Assembly (NCBI GenBank): GCA_030018635.1
Contig: JASEHU010000094.1
Location: 1-7,507, forward strand
Reading direction: 5' to 3'
From: a bacterium
GTDB lineage: Bacteria; UBA9089; CG2-30-40-21; SBAY01
DNA length: 7,507 nt
A program made the translations under genes and the position numbers. The notes beneath the pieces were generated by a model, which searched no databases, was not told where the DNA came from, and saw only the letters and a program-made list of their open reading frames with translations. This document shows positions 1 through 4,674 of this stretch, piece by piece (positions within the stretch are counted from its first letter, which is position 1; every line of letters starts with the position of its first letter).

Positions 1-1
1 G

Positions 2-76
2 AAAGAGGATAGGGTTAAGGTGGATATTTTTGAGGATTTAGAGATAGATTTGGGGGAAATATTTAAAACTTATTGA
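2..76 (+). CDS. Uma2-family nuclease, 3' end only (upstream tandem copy)
   Basis: This is the last 24 codons and TGA stop of a gene cut by the window edge. The translated tail (KEDRVKVDIFEDLEIDLGEI, then FKTY) differs from the C-terminus of the complete Uma2 protein at 369-950 only by Glu for Lys and Thr for Ser. The DNA match continues past the stop through TGATGAGGAGTA. The two genes are therefore a recent tandem or segmental duplicate. The segment lies outside the nuclease core, so nothing can be said about activity. Whether the upstream copy is intact cannot be seen from here. Confidence 0.85.
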   Translation, partial: KEDRVKVDIFEDLEIDLGEIFKTY

Positions 77-88
77 TGAGGAGTAAAA

Positions 89-130
89 GAAGGTTGAGGA
101 GCAAACCCATCAACCTTAACCTCAACCTTC
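89..130. repeat. 11-bp inverted repeat (GAAGGTTGAGG)
   Basis: GAAGGTTGAGG (89-99) and its exact reverse complement CCTCAACCTTC (120-130) flank a 20-nt loop just after the stop of the partial Uma2 gene. A hairpin there could end the upstream transcript, but no T-run follows it. It is therefore listed as a dyad repeat rather than a terminator. Confidence 0.7.
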
Positions 131-138
131 CGTAGATG
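131..138. repeat. Target-site duplication, left copy (CGTAGATG)
   Basis: The eight bases CGTAGATG abut the left terminal inverted repeat of the miniature element and recur directly after its right end (350-357). The preceding C is also shared. Because the right terminal repeat ends in C, the duplication could be read as 8 or 9 bp. Confidence 0.65.
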
Positions 139-349
139 GTAACCGTTCAGGTATTAGTTACTGGTTTTGGGGTTGAGGTTTCAAAAGATTCTGACACATG
201 AACGCTTATAAAATATTGAATGTAGAATATTGAATGTAGAATGTAGAAGGAAAGCAGGAAAAATACCAAAACTTCATAATTCTACATTCTACATTCAATA
301 TTCAATACTATCTTAAAACTTAAACCGATTCTGTTACCTGAACGCTTAC
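139..349. mobile_element. Miniature element with IS66-like ends (MITE), 211 bp, non-coding
   Basis: The left end GTAACCGTTCAGGTA (139-153) is the inverted copy, with one mismatch, of the right end (335-349, read on the minus strand as GTAAGCGTTCAGGTA). CGTAGATG occurs immediately outside both ends (131-138 and 350-357), which looks like an 8-bp target-site duplication. Known family facts: IS66 elements begin with GTAA, often GTAAGCG, and duplicate 8 bp. The element has no ORF, so it would need a transposase supplied in trans. It sits 19 nt upstream of the Uma2 start codon at 369 and separates that gene from its former upstream context. Assignment to IS66 is inference from the ends and the duplication length only. 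Confidence 0.7.
225..303. repeat. 24-bp perfect inverted repeat inside the miniature element
   Basis: Bases 225-248 and 280-303 are exact reverse complements (24 bp) around a 31-nt loop. They are built from the short motif TTGAATGTAGAAT, repeated in each arm. Transcribed RNA would fold into a long hairpin. The dyad lies in the inner part of the 139-349 element and may be a separate palindromic repeat nested in it. Confidence 0.9.
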
Positions 350-357
350 CGTAGATG
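350..357. repeat. Target-site duplication, right copy (CGTAGATG)
   Basis: This is the right-hand partner of 131-138. The following GAGG (357-360) serves as the ribosome binding site of the Uma2 gene, so the insertion landed directly at its translation-initiation region without destroying it. Confidence 0.65.
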
Positions 358-368
358 AGGTATTTTTT

Positions 369-950
369 ATGGGATTACCGGCAACAAAGAGGGAAGAAAG
401 ATTTACCTACAAAGATTATCTGAGTTGGCCAGATGAAGAGCGATGGGAATTAATAAATGGCGTTGCATATAATATGAGTCCTGCACCTTCAAGAAGGCAT
501 CAGGATATCCTGCGCGAATTATCCATGCAGATTTCAAATTATCTGGTGAATAAGCCCTGCCGGATATATTTTGCTCCATTTGATGTTCGATTACCTGAAA
601 ATGATGAGATTGATGATGAAATTGAAACCGTAGTTCAACCGGATATTGTCGTCTTTTGTGCTCGGAACAAACTTGATGACCGCGGAGCCAGGGGTGCACC
701 GGATATAGTCATAGAAATTTTATCTCCCTACACCGCCAAAAAGGACATGGTGACTAAACGCTCTTTATACGAAAGACATAAAGTTGGACAATACTGGATA
801 GTGAACCCACAAACAGAAGAGGTGGTTATATTTAAACTTAAAGACAATAAGTATGGCGAGCCGGAAGAATATAAGAAAGAGGATAGGGTTAAGGTGGATA
901 TTTTTGAGGATTTAGAGATAGATTTGGGGAAAATATTTAAAAGTTATTGA
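369..950 (+). CDS. Uma2-family (DUF820) restriction-endonuclease-like protein
   Basis: A 193-residue protein of the Uma2/DUF820 family, which has a PD-(D/E)XK nuclease-type fold. The biological substrate of these proteins is generally unknown. Landmarks are the N-terminal ELINGVAYNMSP segment with Glu27, followed by His44. The core strands are VVQPDIVVF (Asp92) and APDIVIEILSP (Glu116), and the helix is TKRSLYERHKVGQYWIVNP (Lys130). This matches the family's spacing and usual length of about 190 residues, so the gene looks complete with its acidic and lysine residues intact. The ATG is preceded by GAGG 8 nt upstream. The gene is the downstream member of a tandem pair (copy ending at 76) and is followed after 19 nt by a TA antitoxin gene, possibly co-transcribed. 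Family assignment is strong; function is not established. Confidence 0.9.
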   Translation: MGLPATKREERFTYKDYLSWPDEERWELINGVAYNMSPAPSRRHQDILRELSMQISNYLVNKPCRIYFAPFDVRLPENDEIDDEIETVVQPDIVVFCARNKLDDRGARGAPDIVIEILSPYTAKKDMVTKRSLYERHKVGQYWIVNPQTEEVVIFKLKDNKYGEPEEYKKEDRVKVDIFEDLEIDLGKIFKSY

Positions 951-969
951 TGAGGAGTATTGAGAAACA

Positions 970-1239
970 ATGGAAACATTATCAATTTCTACCTTCCAAA
1001 GAGATGCAAGAAGAGTATTAGACGAAGTTGAGAAAGAAGATAAACCCGTTTATATCTCTAATCATCAACAGACAGCAGTAATTATAACTTTGGGGAAATA
1101 CAGAGCTTTTATGCAACGGCTTGAAGACCTTGAAGATGCCCTTGACCTTAAAAAGGCAATAGATACATCAACGAAAATTAGACCATACGATGAATACCTA
1201 AAGGAGAGAAACTTAAGGCAAATTGAGTGTATAAAATAG
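970..1239 (+). CDS. Type II antitoxin, Phd/YefM family
   Basis: An 89-residue protein with the Phd/YefM pattern. An N-terminal DNA-binding and dimerisation part runs from ISTFQRDARRVLDEVEKEDK through PVYISNHQQTAVIITLGKYRAF (residues 6-47), followed by a charged, flexible C-terminal tail (48-89) expected to wrap around the toxin. It should neutralise the RelE/ParE-like toxin encoded immediately downstream and, as usual for the family, repress its own operon. The toxin start codon lies 13 bp inside this gene's 3' end, which implies translational coupling. GAGGAG lies 12 nt before the ATG, a rather long spacing. The gene follows the Uma2 gene by only 19 nt, so a separate promoter is not obvious. 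Confidence 0.85.
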   Translation: METLSISTFQRDARRVLDEVEKEDKPVYISNHQQTAVIITLGKYRAFMQRLEDLEDALDLKKAIDTSTKIRPYDEYLKERNLRQIECIK

Positions 1240-1490
1240 AAATTGATGAGAAAGCAGAAAAACAACTATGTGAATTACCTCAAGATATATTTGAGAAAGT
1301 AAATGAGGTTATTCTTTCTCTTAAATATCAATCTCGACCAAAAGGGGTTAAGAAATTGGAAGGAGTACAGAATGGGTGGCGAATAGAGGTGAGGAAGAAA
1401 TATAGAATTCTTTATACTATTGATGATAAAAATAAAGTTGTGACAATATTTAAGGTTAAACATAGAAAAGATGTGTATAGAGGGGTATAA
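1227..1490 (+). CDS. Type II toxin, RelE/ParE superfamily (GTG start)
   Basis: An 87-residue RelE/ParE-superfamily toxin. RelE members cleave mRNA on the ribosome; ParE members poison gyrase. This sequence fits the RelE side because of its basic core: W51-R52-I-E-V-R56-K-K-Y-R60-I-L-Y63 and the C-terminal VTIFKVKHRKDVYR segment (His79, Arg80, Tyr84, Arg85). The start is GTG at 1227, 13 bp before the antitoxin's stop ends, with AAGG 8 nt upstream. No ATG gives a full-length domain. The weak start together with the overlap would keep toxin below antitoxin levels, a common TA arrangement. Activity and exact target are inferred from family only. Confidence 0.88.
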   Translation: MYKIEIDEKAEKQLCELPQDIFEKVNEVILSLKYQSRPKGVKKLEGVQNGWRIEVRKKYRILYTIDDKNKVVTIFKVKHRKDVYRGV

Positions 1491-1501
1491 GAAGAGACTT
1501 A

Positions 1502-1559
1502 GGGTCAAACCGTGAATGTTGAATGTACTAAAACTTGCTTTCTACATCAAGGTTTGCCC
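1502..1559. repeat. Imperfect dyad between two TA modules
   Basis: GGGTCAAACC (1502-1511) pairs with GGTTTGCCC (1551-1559) with one bulged base. Inside it, TTGAATGTA pairs imperfectly with CTACATCAA. The inner motif resembles the TTGAATGTAGAAT unit of the 214-307 palindrome. It lies just after the RelE-like gene and before the AbrB-like gene, so it may act as a weak transcription stop or be a degenerate repeat. Confidence 0.45.
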
Positions 1560-1584
1560 ACTAAAAAAAGGAAGTATCGATATT

Positions 1585-1911
1585 ATGATTAATGTAGAGT
1601 ATAAAGCAAGAGTTTTGCCAGACGGACATCTTTCATGTCCGGAGAACATCAAGAAGAAACTGCATTTATCAAATGGCAGTGAAATCAAGGTGATTTTATT
1701 AAATAAATGGTCAACTGAATTTATAAAAGAAGGAGAAAGTTCTAAATCAAGAGATAAATTGGAAAAGATTGAGAGAGAAAAAAATTCATTCGCTGAACTT
1801 TCAGTTTGTGGAATATGGGCTGATTGTGAGGATATGAAAAATGGTGTAGACTGGGTAAATCAATTACGAGCAGATGTCAACGATCGTCAAAGGAGGTTAG
1901 GGCTTGAATAA
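1585..1911 (+). CDS. AbrB/MazE-like antitoxin of a VapBC module
   Basis: A 108-residue protein. The N-terminal 40 residues (INVEYKARVLPDGHLSCPEN, then IKKKLHLSNGSEIKVIL) have the beta-strand and P-D-G/L-S-C-P pattern of the AbrB-type swapped-hairpin DNA-binding domain. A charged linker with a Lys/Glu-rich helix follows (50-70), then CGIWADCEDMKNGVDWVNQL (75-94), a tail common in antitoxins paired with PIN toxins that is likely to occupy the toxin groove. The chosen ATG has AAGGAAG about 10 nt upstream. An in-frame ATG at 1516 would add 23 residues unlike the family and is rejected. The last 8 bp overlap the start of the PIN toxin gene. Autoregulation is expected from the family. Confidence 0.75.
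   Translation: MINVEYKARVLPDGHLSCPENIKKKLHLSNGSEIKVILLNKWSTEFIKEGESSKSRDKLEKIEREKNSFAELSVCGIWADCEDMKNGVDWVNQLRADVNDRQRRLGLE
1891..1897 (+). promoter_or_regulatory. Strong ribosome binding site for the TTG-started PIN toxin
   Basis: AGGAGGT sits inside the end of the antitoxin gene, 6 nt before the TTG at 1904. This near-perfect Shine-Dalgarno fixes the unusual TTG start. There is no ATG upstream of the first beta-strand of the PIN domain. Confidence 0.8.
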
Positions 1912-2296
1912 AAGCCTGGTTGAAACAACCATTCTCATTGACTACTTTCGAAGGTTGCAGAAGGCAATTGATTGTCTGGAGAACCTTCGTAACAAAGGAA
2001 AGGTGATTCTCGTGCCTCGAATAGTTAGTGCAGAACTTTTCTTTGGCTGTCGCAATACTTATGAAGAGAGAGAAATTGAGAACTTCTTATTAAACTATGT
2101 AGTTACAATAGATATTTCTGTCGAAATAATGAAAAAGGGTGCTGAGTTGAAACGCACATATGGAAAGTCATATGAATGTGGTTTGATAGATATGTTAATT
2201 GCTTCAACGGCACTGATAGAAAATGCAGAACTGGTAACTCTCAATATTAAGCATTTTCAAATGATTGAACAACTTTCTATAGTGAAGCCATACTGA
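1904..2296 (+). CDS. vapC: VapC-like PIN-domain toxin (TTG start)
   Basis: A 130-residue PIN-domain protein. VapC toxins are Mg-dependent RNases that cut tRNA or rRNA. Visible elements are the first strand KSLVETTILIDYFRR (Glu7, Asp13), SAELFFG (Glu44), GLIDMLIASTALIENAELVT (Asp96), and LNIKHF (Asn114, His117, Phe118). The length is typical. The first metal-binding residue, usually Asp in a D-T-[SN] motif, is Glu here (codon GAA), so catalytic competence is less certain than for a canonical VapC. The TTG start follows a strong Shine-Dalgarno, and the gene overlaps the AbrB-like antitoxin by 8 bp, which marks a translationally coupled TA operon. A long dyad repeat starts 12 bp after its stop. 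Confidence 0.88.
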   Translation: MNKSLVETTILIDYFRRLQKAIDCLENLRNKGKVILVPRIVSAELFFGCRNTYEEREIENFLLNYVVTIDISVEIMKKGAELKRTYGKSYECGLIDMLIASTALIENAELVTLNIKHFQMIEQLSIVKPY

Positions 2297-2308
2297 TGAA
2301 AGACAGAC

Positions 2309-2516
2309 AATTTGAAAGGAATTTTTTATCACGAAATAACGAAAGAATGAAAGCACGAAAAGGTTTAAAACCTTGAAATGGAATTTGAGGAGTTATCAGG
2401 TGAAGATAAAAAAGGTAATAATTTACTCCTTTCGTGCTTTCTGATTTTCGTGTTTTCGTGATAAGATTTTCTTGTTTCCGTGATAAGATTTTTATTGTGA
2501 AATCGTAACAAGGAGG
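2309..2516. repeat. Long dyad repeat 'cacgaaa/ttcgtg', copy A
   Basis: This is the first of three copies (others at 3304-3526 and 3899-4083). The left arm 2326-2363 and right arm 2428-2464 are imperfect reverse complements of about 37 nt, rich in CACGAAA and TTTCGTG. A small palindrome, AAGGTTTAAAACCTT, sits at the end of the left arm. After the right arm, CGTGATAAGATTTT is repeated once more, and the copy ends in AATCGTAACAAGGAGG. That end supplies the Shine-Dalgarno of nuoA 8 nt downstream. It fills the whole gap between the VapC gene and nuoA. No ORF is seen in it. Confidence 0.9.
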
Positions 2517-2524
2517 AAATTGAA

Positions 2525-2881
2525 ATGCCTGAGGATTATTTATGGGTAGCGTTATTTTTAGGAGTGGGTGTGGTATTTGTTGCTGGTGGGTTTATTGCCA
2601 ATTGGGTCGCCAGACCGTCTCATCCATCAGACCGCAAAAGCTCTACCTACGAATGCGGGGAGCTACCTATCGGCACCTCATGGATACAGTTCAATGTTAG
2701 ATACTATTTATTTGCCTTAATCTTCGTTATATTCGATGTCGAGGTGGTGTTTTTATTCCCCTGGGCAGTAGTATTTAATCAACTGGGGCTATTTGCCTTT
2801 GTCGAAATGGTAATTTTTATCGCTATACTTGCAATCGGACTTATTTACGCCTGGCGTAAGGGAATACTAAAGTGGGTATAA
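2525..2881 (+). CDS. nuoA: NADH-quinone oxidoreductase subunit A (complex I)
   Basis: A 118-residue NuoA/ND3 homologue, the small membrane subunit of the respiratory NADH:quinone oxidoreductase near the quinone-channel junction. Three transmembrane helices are visible (about 5-28, 59-80 and 88-110). The conserved loop between helices 1 and 2 has STYECGELPIG with Cys44. The FDVEVVFLFPWA signature at the end of helix 2 carries Asp71 and Glu73. Length and motifs are normal, so the gene looks intact. The ATG has AAGGAGG 8 nt upstream, lying at the end of dyad repeat A. Unusually, no nuoB or other complex I gene follows; the gene is isolated between repeats and small hypothetical genes. Confidence 0.96.
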   Translation: MPEDYLWVALFLGVGVVFVAGGFIANWVARPSHPSDRKSSTYECGELPIGTSWIQFNVRYYLFALIFVIFDVEVVFLFPWAVVFNQLGLFAFVEMVIFIAILAIGLIYAWRKGILKWV

Positions 2882-2933
2882 TCAATTAGTTCAAGGTTCA
2901 GGGTTTAAGCAACGGGAGGATTAAAAAAATAAC

Positions 2934-2985
2934 CTCTCGCCAAGACGCAAAGAGAAAAAATAAATCCTTGTCGCCCTTGCGAGAG
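2934..2985. repeat. Dyad repeat CTCTCGC...GCGAGAG downstream of nuoA
   Basis: CTCTCGC (2934-2940) and GCGAGAG (2979-2985) are exact inverted copies. The neighbouring CAAGACG and CGCCCTTG extend the pairing imperfectly. The CTCTCGCCAAGACGCAAAGAG wording looks like a dispersed palindromic repeat unrelated to the 'cacgaaa' family. It may also act as a hairpin terminator for nuoA, but no T-tract follows. Confidence 0.6.
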
Positions 2986-3007
2986 ATTATACAAGGAGGG
3001 CATGGGA

Positions 3008-3289
3008 ATGAACCTATGGGAATCATTAGCCTTAGTAGGTACCGCAGCGACAATATTAGGTATATTCTTGACAATCTATGGAGTAGTGAATAATAAAACA
3101 CTAAAGTATGAAACCAAACTAACGCGAGAAGCAATGGCAGAAGAGAGTAAATTGACGCGAGAAGCAATGGCAGAAGAGAGTAAATTGACGCAAAAGATGA
3201 TTAAAGAAACTACTGAATATTTAGCTAAATATTTAGGTAATTTAATTGTTGCTGATGGAAATAGAACCCGTTTGACTATGAGCAAGTAG
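3008..3289 (+). CDS. Small one-helix membrane protein with 11-residue repeats (paralogue 1)
   Basis: A 93-residue protein of no recognised family. Residues 6-27 (SLALVGTAATILGIFLTIYG and on) form one hydrophobic helix. A cytosolic or external arm of 11-residue repeats follows: ETKLTREAMAE (35-45), ESKLTREAMAE (46-56), ESKLTQKMIKE (57-67), TTEYLAKYLGN (68-78). Hendecads of this type form coiled coils, so a membrane-anchored oligomer is likely. The gene contains two perfect 33-bp tandem repeats (3122-3154 and 3155-3187). The second in-frame ATG is chosen as start because AAGGAGG lies 8 nt upstream and the paralogue at 3550 starts at the matching codon; the ATG at 3002 is too close to the Shine-Dalgarno. 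Function is unknown. Confidence 0.75.
   Translation: MNLWESLALVGTAATILGIFLTIYGVVNNKTLKYETKLTREAMAEESKLTREAMAEESKLTQKMIKETTEYLAKYLGNLIVADGNRTRLTMSK
3122..3187 (+). repeat. Two perfect 33-bp in-frame tandem repeats
   Basis: The 33-base unit at 3122-3154 is repeated without mismatch at 3155-3187. Each encodes one 11-residue coiled-coil turn, so gain or loss of a unit by slippage keeps the reading frame and changes only the length of the arm. Confidence 0.95.
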
Positions 3290-3303
3290 AAAATAGTACA
3301 TGT

Positions 3304-3526
3304 AATTTGAAAGGATTTTTTATCACGAAATAACGAAAGAATGAAAGCACGAAAAGGTTTTAAACCTTGTAAAGGTTTTAAACCTTGTAATGGAATTTGC
3401 GGAGTTAGCAGGAAGAATTAAGGGTAGTAAATTAAACCCCTTTCGTGTTTTCATCTTTTCGTGATTTCGTGATATGATTTTCTTGTTTTCGTGATAAGAT
3501 TTTTATTATGAAATCGTAACAAGGAG
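3304..3526. repeat. Long dyad repeat 'cacgaaa/ttcgtg', copy B
   Basis: This is the second copy of the family. It lies between the two small membrane-protein genes and fills the gap. The flank AGTAGAAAATAGTACATGTA just before it is identical to that before copy C. It carries an 18-bp tandem duplication of AAAGGTTTTAAACCTTGT (3353-3370 and 3371-3388) that copies A and C lack. It ends in AATCGTAACAAGGAG, as copy A does. Confidence 0.9.
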
Positions 3527-3549
3527 AAAATTATAAAGAGGATATTGGA

Positions 3550-3885
3550 ATGAACCTATGGGAATCATTAGCCTTGGTAGGTACCGCATCAACAATATTA
3601 GGTGTATTTTTGACAATCTATGGCGTAGTGAATAATAAAACACTAAAGCATGAAACCAAATTAACACGCGAAACAATAGCACAAGAGAGTAAGTTAACAC
3701 GAGAAACCATAGCAGAAGAGACTAAATTGACGCGAGAGATGATTAAAGAAACTACTGAATATTTAGGTAATTTAATTGTTACCGAGCGGGAGATGATTAA
3801 AGAAACTACTGAATATTTAGCTAAATATTTAGGTGATTTAATTGTTGCTGATGGAAATAGAACCCGTTTGGCTATGAGCAAGTAG
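3550..3885 (+). CDS. Small one-helix membrane protein with 11-residue repeats (paralogue 2)
   Basis: A 111-residue paralogue of the protein at 3008. The membrane helix (residues 6-27) is nearly identical, and the same hendecads follow: ETKLTRETIAQ (35-45), ESKLTRETIAE (46-56), ETKLTREMIKE (57-67). An 18-residue internal duplication comes next: REMIKETTEYLGNLIVTE (62-79), then REMIKETTEYLAKYLGDLIV. The C-terminus (VADGNRTRLAMSK) matches the first copy except for one residue. The extra 18 residues account exactly for the length difference. AAAGAGG lies about 7 nt before the ATG. Gene and downstream repeat together are duplicated, so this is a segmental tandem duplication. It is not assigned to any known family; an anchored coiled-coil role is inference. 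Confidence 0.75.
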   Translation: MNLWESLALVGTASTILGVFLTIYGVVNNKTLKHETKLTRETIAQESKLTRETIAEETKLTREMIKETTEYLGNLIVTEREMIKETTEYLAKYLGDLIVADGNRTRLAMSK

Positions 3886-3898
3886 AAAATAGTACATG

Positions 3899-4083
3899 TA
3901 ATTTGAAAGGGAATTTTTATCACGAAATCACGAAAGGATGAAGGCACGAAAAGGTTTTAAACCTTGAAATGGAATTTGAGGAGTTAGCAGGAAGAATTAA
4001 GGGTAGTAAATTAAACCCCTTTCGTGTTTTCATCTTTTCGTGATTTCGTGATATGATTTTCTTGTTTTCGTGATAAGATTTTT
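3899..4083. repeat. Long dyad repeat 'cacgaaa/ttcgtg', copy C (truncated)
   Basis: This is the third copy, very similar to copy B over both arms but without B's 18-bp duplication and without the terminal TATGAAATCGTAACAAGGAG. It stops at GTGATAAGATTTTT and passes directly into coding-like sequence of a beta-helix remnant at 4084, which marks a rearrangement junction. Confidence 0.88.
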
Positions 4084-4437
4084 TGCAACTACTACTCCTC
4101 GCTAACAGTAGTCAACAGCATCCTCTATGGTGATAGTCCAGAGGAAATCTATTTAGGTGAATACAGCTCTATTGACATCACCTACTCTGATATCCAGGGA
4201 GGCTGGGCAGGAGAAGGCAATATCGATGCTGACCCATTGTTTGTAGGTGGCGGTGATTATCACCTGACTGCCAGCTCACCTTGCATTGATACAGGCACGA
4301 GTAACTCATGACTACGAAAAGGCAACTACACCTTCTGGTTCGCAGTTGACCTGGAGATGAATGGCGTACCAGATGAGGACGAGTTCTATTTTGACAAAGT
4401 GAAAGTGAAAGTGAAGAAAAAGAAGGGAGCGAAGTAA
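4084..4437 (+). pseudogene. Remnant of a right-handed beta-helix surface protein
   Basis: This is an open frame without a start codon or ribosome site. It translates to sequence typical of the C-terminal end of secreted right-handed parallel beta-helix proteins: NSILYGDSPEEIYL, TYSDIQGGW, then GNIDADPLFVGGGDYHLTAS and SPCIDTGTSNS. A TGA follows at 4309-4311. In the same frame the text resumes as GNYTFWFAVDLEMNGVPDED and EFYFDKVKVKVKKKKGAK up to TAA at 4435. The usual D-x-D-G-x-x-R...GAYE block expected after CIDTGTSN is missing, so an internal deletion plus a stop is likely. The 5' part was lost where dyad repeat C abuts. The strong terminator just downstream is probably the original one. Confidence 0.8.
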
Positions 4438-4445
4438 TGTAAAAC

Positions 4446-4480
4446 TGCAGGGTGCGTTCAGAGGGACGCGCCCTGCATTT
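4446..4480 (+). terminator. Rho-independent terminator after the surface-protein remnant
   Basis: TGCAGGGTGCGT (4446-4457) pairs with ACGCGCCCTGCA (4466-4477) over 12 positions with one G-U, around an 8-nt loop, followed by TTT and a further T-run (AGAAATTTT). It is GC-rich against an AT-rich background and lies 8 nt after the TAA of the remnant. Confidence 0.82.
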
Positions 4481-4555
4481 AGAAATTTTGCAAGCGGATT
4501 TAGCGGATTAATCGGATAGTAAAGATAAAAAAATCGACCTGTGCAGTTAGATTTA

Positions 4556-4615
4556 ATCCGCAGATTACACAGATTACGCAGATAAAAAAATAAAAAATCT
4601 GCGAAATCTGCGGAT
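4556..4615. repeat. Palindromic repeat ATCCGCAGATT...AATCTGCGGAT
   Basis: ATCCGCAGATT at 4556 pairs exactly with AATCTGCGGAT ending at 4615, and CGCAGAT pairs with ATCTGCG inside. The outer sequence (GCGGATTTAGCGGATTAATC, 4494-4513) looks like a degenerate relative. This is another dispersed palindrome, filling the 4481-4660 gap together with nondescript AT-rich sequence. No gene is seen there. Confidence 0.8.
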
Positions 4616-4674
4616 ATATTAATTGCACAAATGGGTAAAGTGTTACCAATACTTAATATTAAGAAGGGTCTCAA

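Larger units (their letters stand above)
3008..4083 (+). repeat. Segmental tandem duplication (gene plus dyad repeat, two units)
   Basis: Unit 1 (3008-3549) and unit 2 (3550-4083) each consist of a hendecad membrane-protein gene, a shared 3' flank (AGCAAGTAGAAAATAGTACA) and a 'cacgaaa' dyad repeat. The similarity begins around GGAATGAACC at each gene start. Unit 2 breaks off at about 4083, before the AATCGTAACAAGGAG end, where a surface-protein remnant begins. Confidence 0.85.

Noticed and set aside
1516..1584. N-terminal extension of the AbrB-like antitoxin from an upstream ATG
   Set aside because: The 23 extra residues come from a dyad repeat, lack a ribosome site, and do not fit the AbrB-type start; the ATG at 1585 does.
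2501..2516. TCGTAACAAGG resembling the conserved 3' end of 16S rRNA
   Set aside because: Only 11 bases match, no further rRNA sequence surrounds it, and the same string recurs as part of the dyad repeat. Chance similarity around a Shine-Dalgarno-like AAGGAGG is likely.
3110..3208. 33-bp repeats as a CRISPR-like array
   Set aside because: The units are contiguous without spacers, in frame and encode coiled-coil repeats.
3618..3947. Minus-strand open frames opposite the hendecad genes and other genes
   Set aside because: They mirror the repeats of the plus-strand genes, have no ribosome sites or known domains, and are best explained as shadows.
4309..4311. In-frame TGA in the beta-helix remnant read as recoding (selenocysteine or a UGA-sense code)
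   Set aside because: Other intact genes here end in TGA (Uma2, VapC, Rpn, final toxin), no SECIS-like hairpin is evident, and the flanking block is missing conserved sequence, so a broken gene is simpler.
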